Below are positions 30,037-32,042 of a DNA stretch of 32,042 nt, piece by piece (position 1 is the stretch's first letter; each line of letters begins with the position of its first letter). The DNA lies in the NCBI GenBank assembly GCA_030696505.1, contig JAUYSD010000107.1, forward strand, positions 1-32,042, in the 5' to 3' direction. A program made the position numbers and the translations under genes. The notes beneath the pieces were generated by a model that saw nothing but the letters and a program-made list of their open reading frames with translations, did no database searches and was not told where the DNA came from. This DNA is from Sulfuritalea sp. Lineage in GTDB: Bacteria; Pseudomonadota; Gammaproteobacteria; Burkholderiales; Rhodocyclaceae.

Positions 30037-31962
30037 TTGAGAACTTCTCATGGGCTGGTTGGCGGTTTTTCCGCCGCGATCCTGCTCAGCGCGCTGGTGG
30101 TGATTGCATCGTTCTGGACCCTGCGCCAGGTCGAAGAGTCGGCCGCCGTGCGCACGCACACCAACGCCGTAATCAACAGCGCCGACGATTTGCTGTCGGC
30201 AGTGAAGGATGCCGAATCCGACCAGCATGGCTACTCGGCCGCGGGCGATGGCAGTCTGGTGCGGCCGTATGGCGTTCAGCACGAGCGCATTCGCGATTCC
30301 CTGAAAAACCTGCAGGAAATCACCCTGGTCGGTGCGGCGCGGCAGCACCTGGACGCCCTGGCGCCATTGATCGATGCCAAGCTGGCCTTCATGTCGACCG
30401 TCATCGAACTGCGGCGCAGCCAGGGGGTGGCGCAGGCGCTGGCGCTCGATCGCGGCGGCGAGGGCAGGCGCCTGATGGATTCGATTCGTGCCGAGATCGG
30501 CAGCTTCGACAGCATCGAGGTGGATGTCCTGAAGCAGCGCGAGGCGGAGTTCCAGGCAAGCATGCGCCGGCTGTTCTTCATCGTCATCACCACCACCGTG
30601 TTGGTGCTGCTGCTGGCGCTCGGCTTTGCCTATCTGATTTTCCGGGAAACCCGGCAGCAACTGAAGAATCTTGTCCATCTCAAAACCCAGCACTTGCTCG
30701 AGCTTCAGGATCAGACCAACCGACAGCTTCAGCAATCCAACAACACCCTGCGCGACAGCGAGGAAAAGCTCGCCGTGACGCTCAACTCGATCGGCGACGC
30801 TGTGATTGCGACCGATGCCGAGGCGCGCGTGACGCGCATCAATCCCGTTGCCGAACAGCTCACCGGCTGGCTGCAGGCGGATGCCGCCGGCCGCCCGGTG
30901 CAGGAGATTTTTCGCATCATCAACCAGGAAACCCGGGAGCCGGCCACCATCCCGGTCATGGACACCCTGGCCAACGGCACGGTGCAGGGACTCGCCAATC
31001 ACACCCTGCTGATTTCCTGCGATGGCAACGAGCGCGCGATTGCCGACAGCTGCGCGCCGATCCGCAATCGCGACAACCAGGTGGTGGGGGCCGTGCTGGT
31101 GTTCCGCGACGTGTCCGAGGAATATGCCGCGCAGCAGACCCTGCGCGACAGCGCCGCGCAGATCCAGACGATTCTGAATACCGTGGTGGATGGCATCGTC
31201 ACCATCCATGCCAGGGGCGGCATGGTGGAGACCATGAATCCCTCCGCCGAACGCATGTTCGGCTATAGCGCGGCGGAACTTGCCGGCAAGAACTTCAGCC
31301 TGCTGATACCCGAACTCGACCCGGACCAGCGCGAGGGTTCGCTCGAGTACTACAGCCCGAGCGACGAGGCGCGCGCCAGCGGCCTTGGCCGCGAGGTGGT
31401 CGGCCGGCGCAAGAACGGCAGCATTTTTCCGCTGGAGATCGCGGTCAGCGAGATGTGGTTGGGCGGCCAGCGCTACTTCACCGGCATCCTGCGCGACATC
31501 ACCGCCCGCAAGCAGGCCGAGGAGGCGCTGCAAAAGGCCGGGGCGCTGCAAAGCGCGATCTTCAACAGCGCCAATTTTTCCAGCATCGCCACCGACGCCA
31601 AGGGCGTGATCCAGATTTTCAACGTCGGCGCCGAGCGCATGCTGGGCTATGCCGCGGCCGAGGTGATGAACAAGATCACCCCAGCCGACATTTCCGATCC
31701 GCGGGAAGTCATCGCACGCGCCGAAGCCCTCAGCGTGGAACTCGGCACGCCGATCACCCCGGGATTCGAAGCCCTGGTGTTCAAGGCCTCGCGCGGCATC
31801 GAGGACATCTACGAGCTGACCTACATCCGCAAGGACGGCAGCCGCTTCCCGGCCGTGGTCTCGGTCACCGCGCTGCGCGACGCCGAAAACGCCATCATCG
31901 GCTACCTGCTGATCGGCACCGACAACACCGCGCGCAAACAGGCCGAGGATTCCTTGCTCTAG
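30037..31962 (+). CDS. CHASE3-PAS sensor protein, interrupted by in-frame TAG
   Basis: The frame encodes 641 residues from a TTG start supported by CGGGAG six bases upstream. TM1 is about 8-28 and TM2 about 180-202; between them is a CHASE3-type periplasmic sensor (DLLSAVKDAESDQHGYSAAGD). A coiled segment (205-245) leads to three PAS domains at about 245-365, 370-495 and 505-630, each followed by PAC-like ends (VFRDVSEE, ILRDITARKQAEE, GTDNTARKQAED). The frame then meets TAG at 31960, but the same frame continues after it into what looks like a fourth PAS domain. The full gene was probably a multi-PAS histidine kinase or diguanylate cyclase whose output lies beyond the window. As it stands the product would be a sensor without output domain. 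Confidence 0.85.
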   Translation: MRTSHGLVGGFSAAILLSALVVIASFWTLRQVEESAAVRTHTNAVINSADDLLSAVKDAESDQHGYSAAGDGSLVRPYGVQHERIRDSLKNLQEITLVGAARQHLDALAPLIDAKLAFMSTVIELRRSQGVAQALALDRGGEGRRLMDSIRAEIGSFDSIEVDVLKQREAEFQASMRRLFFIVITTTVLVLLLALGFAYLIFRETRQQLKNLVHLKTQHLLELQDQTNRQLQQSNNTLRDSEEKLAVTLNSIGDAVIATDAEARVTRINPVAEQLTGWLQADAAGRPVQEIFRIINQETREPATIPVMDTLANGTVQGLANHTLLISCDGNERAIADSCAPIRNRDNQVVGAVLVFRDVSEEYAAQQTLRDSAAQIQTILNTVVDGIVTIHARGGMVETMNPSAERMFGYSAAELAGKNFSLLIPELDPDQREGSLEYYSPSDEARASGLGREVVGRRKNGSIFPLEIAVSEMWLGGQRYFTGILRDITARKQAEEALQKAGALQSAIFNSANFSSIATDAKGVIQIFNVGAERMLGYAAAEVMNKITPADISDPREVIARAEALSVELGTPITPGFEALVFKASRGIEDIYELTYIRKDGSRFPAVVSVTALRDAENAIIGYLLIGTDNTARKQAEDSLL

Positions 31963-32042
31963 GCCGGCGACCTGCAGAAGTCCAATTTCGACAGCGCCAA
32001 TTTTTCCAGCATCGCCACCGACGCCAAGGGCGTGATCCAGAT
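31565..32042 (+). repeat. 426-bp-period tandem PAS duplication
   Basis: Bases 31565-31616 and 31991-32042 are identical over 52 positions and lie in the same frame. The second unit is cut by the window end. The DNA identity means recent duplication or gene conversion of PAS modules. Confidence 0.8.
31963..32042 (+). pseudogene. In-frame continuation of the PAS sensor after TAG (3' partial)
   Basis: Codons after the stop read AGDLQKSNFDSANFSSIATD and so on, in the same frame and parallel to QKAGALQSAIFNSANFSSIATD of the preceding PAS module. The last 52 bases of the window (31991-32042) are identical to 31565-31616, an offset of 426 bp or 142 codons. Confidence 0.7.

Noticed and set aside
29521-31551. 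676-codon minus-strand frame opposite the PAS sensor
   Set aside because: The plus strand encodes CHASE3 and PAS domains; the minus frame is rich in Arg/Gly/His with no domains.

Overview
The window is GC-rich, densely coded DNA from a Gram-negative bacterium. Lipoprotein signals, an outer-membrane TolC-type protein, a Lap-type adhesin system, AsmA, and the pairing of aconitase A with class II fumarase all fit a betaproteobacterium, possibly of the Rhodocyclales/Nitrosomonadales kind. That placement is inference from gene style, not a search result. I saw no tRNA, rRNA, CRISPR array or intact insertion sequence.

Region 1 (1-14488) is a biofilm-adhesin locus. It starts inside a giant type I-secreted RTX adhesin (2712 residues visible, N-terminus missing) built of Calx-beta, cadherin/VCBS-like modules, a von Willebrand A domain, RTX nonapeptides and a C-terminal secretion domain. 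Convergent to it is a three-gene minus-strand set: lapG (periplasmic cysteine protease), lapD (membrane c-di-GMP receptor with degenerate GGDEF and EAL motifs) and an unknown 179-residue protein overlapping lapD by ATGA. Divergent from lapG is a TolC-like outer-membrane protein with an unusual C-terminal NTF2-like extension, followed with an ATGA overlap by a periplasmic amino-acid-binding protein that has no transporter genes beside it. The expected logic is that LapD bound to c-di-GMP sequesters LapG so the adhesin stays anchored in the TolC-like pore, and low c-di-GMP frees LapG to cut it. The binding protein and the 179-residue protein are possible extra parts. The inner-membrane ABC and adaptor genes (LapB/LapC type) are not in the window.

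Region 2 (14489-17328) holds a small secreted barrel-like protein divergent from a SARP/BTAD-type regulator with TPR repeats. Region 3 (17329-22889) is a minus-strand run: alpha/beta hydrolase, zinc aminopeptidase lipoprotein, phosphofructokinase, tandem CAP-domain protein and AsmA-like protein. Region 4 (22890-24118) looks like a scar zone, with an N-terminally truncated receiver-domain remnant and a collagen-like lipoprotein of 25 Gly-X-Y triplets. Region 5 (24119-28612) has acnA and fumC divergently transcribed, two TCA-cycle enzymes. Region 6 (28613-32042) has an M48-like lipoprotein whose zinc motif has lost its first histidine, then a CHASE3-PAS sensor interrupted by an in-frame TAG, after which the same frame continues into a near-identical copy of the preceding PAS module.

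Across the window, eight short related sequences centred on CGSCAGCG occur, seven in intergenic gaps and one inside acnA. They look like a dispersed repeat family and are the strongest structure not explained by the genes.
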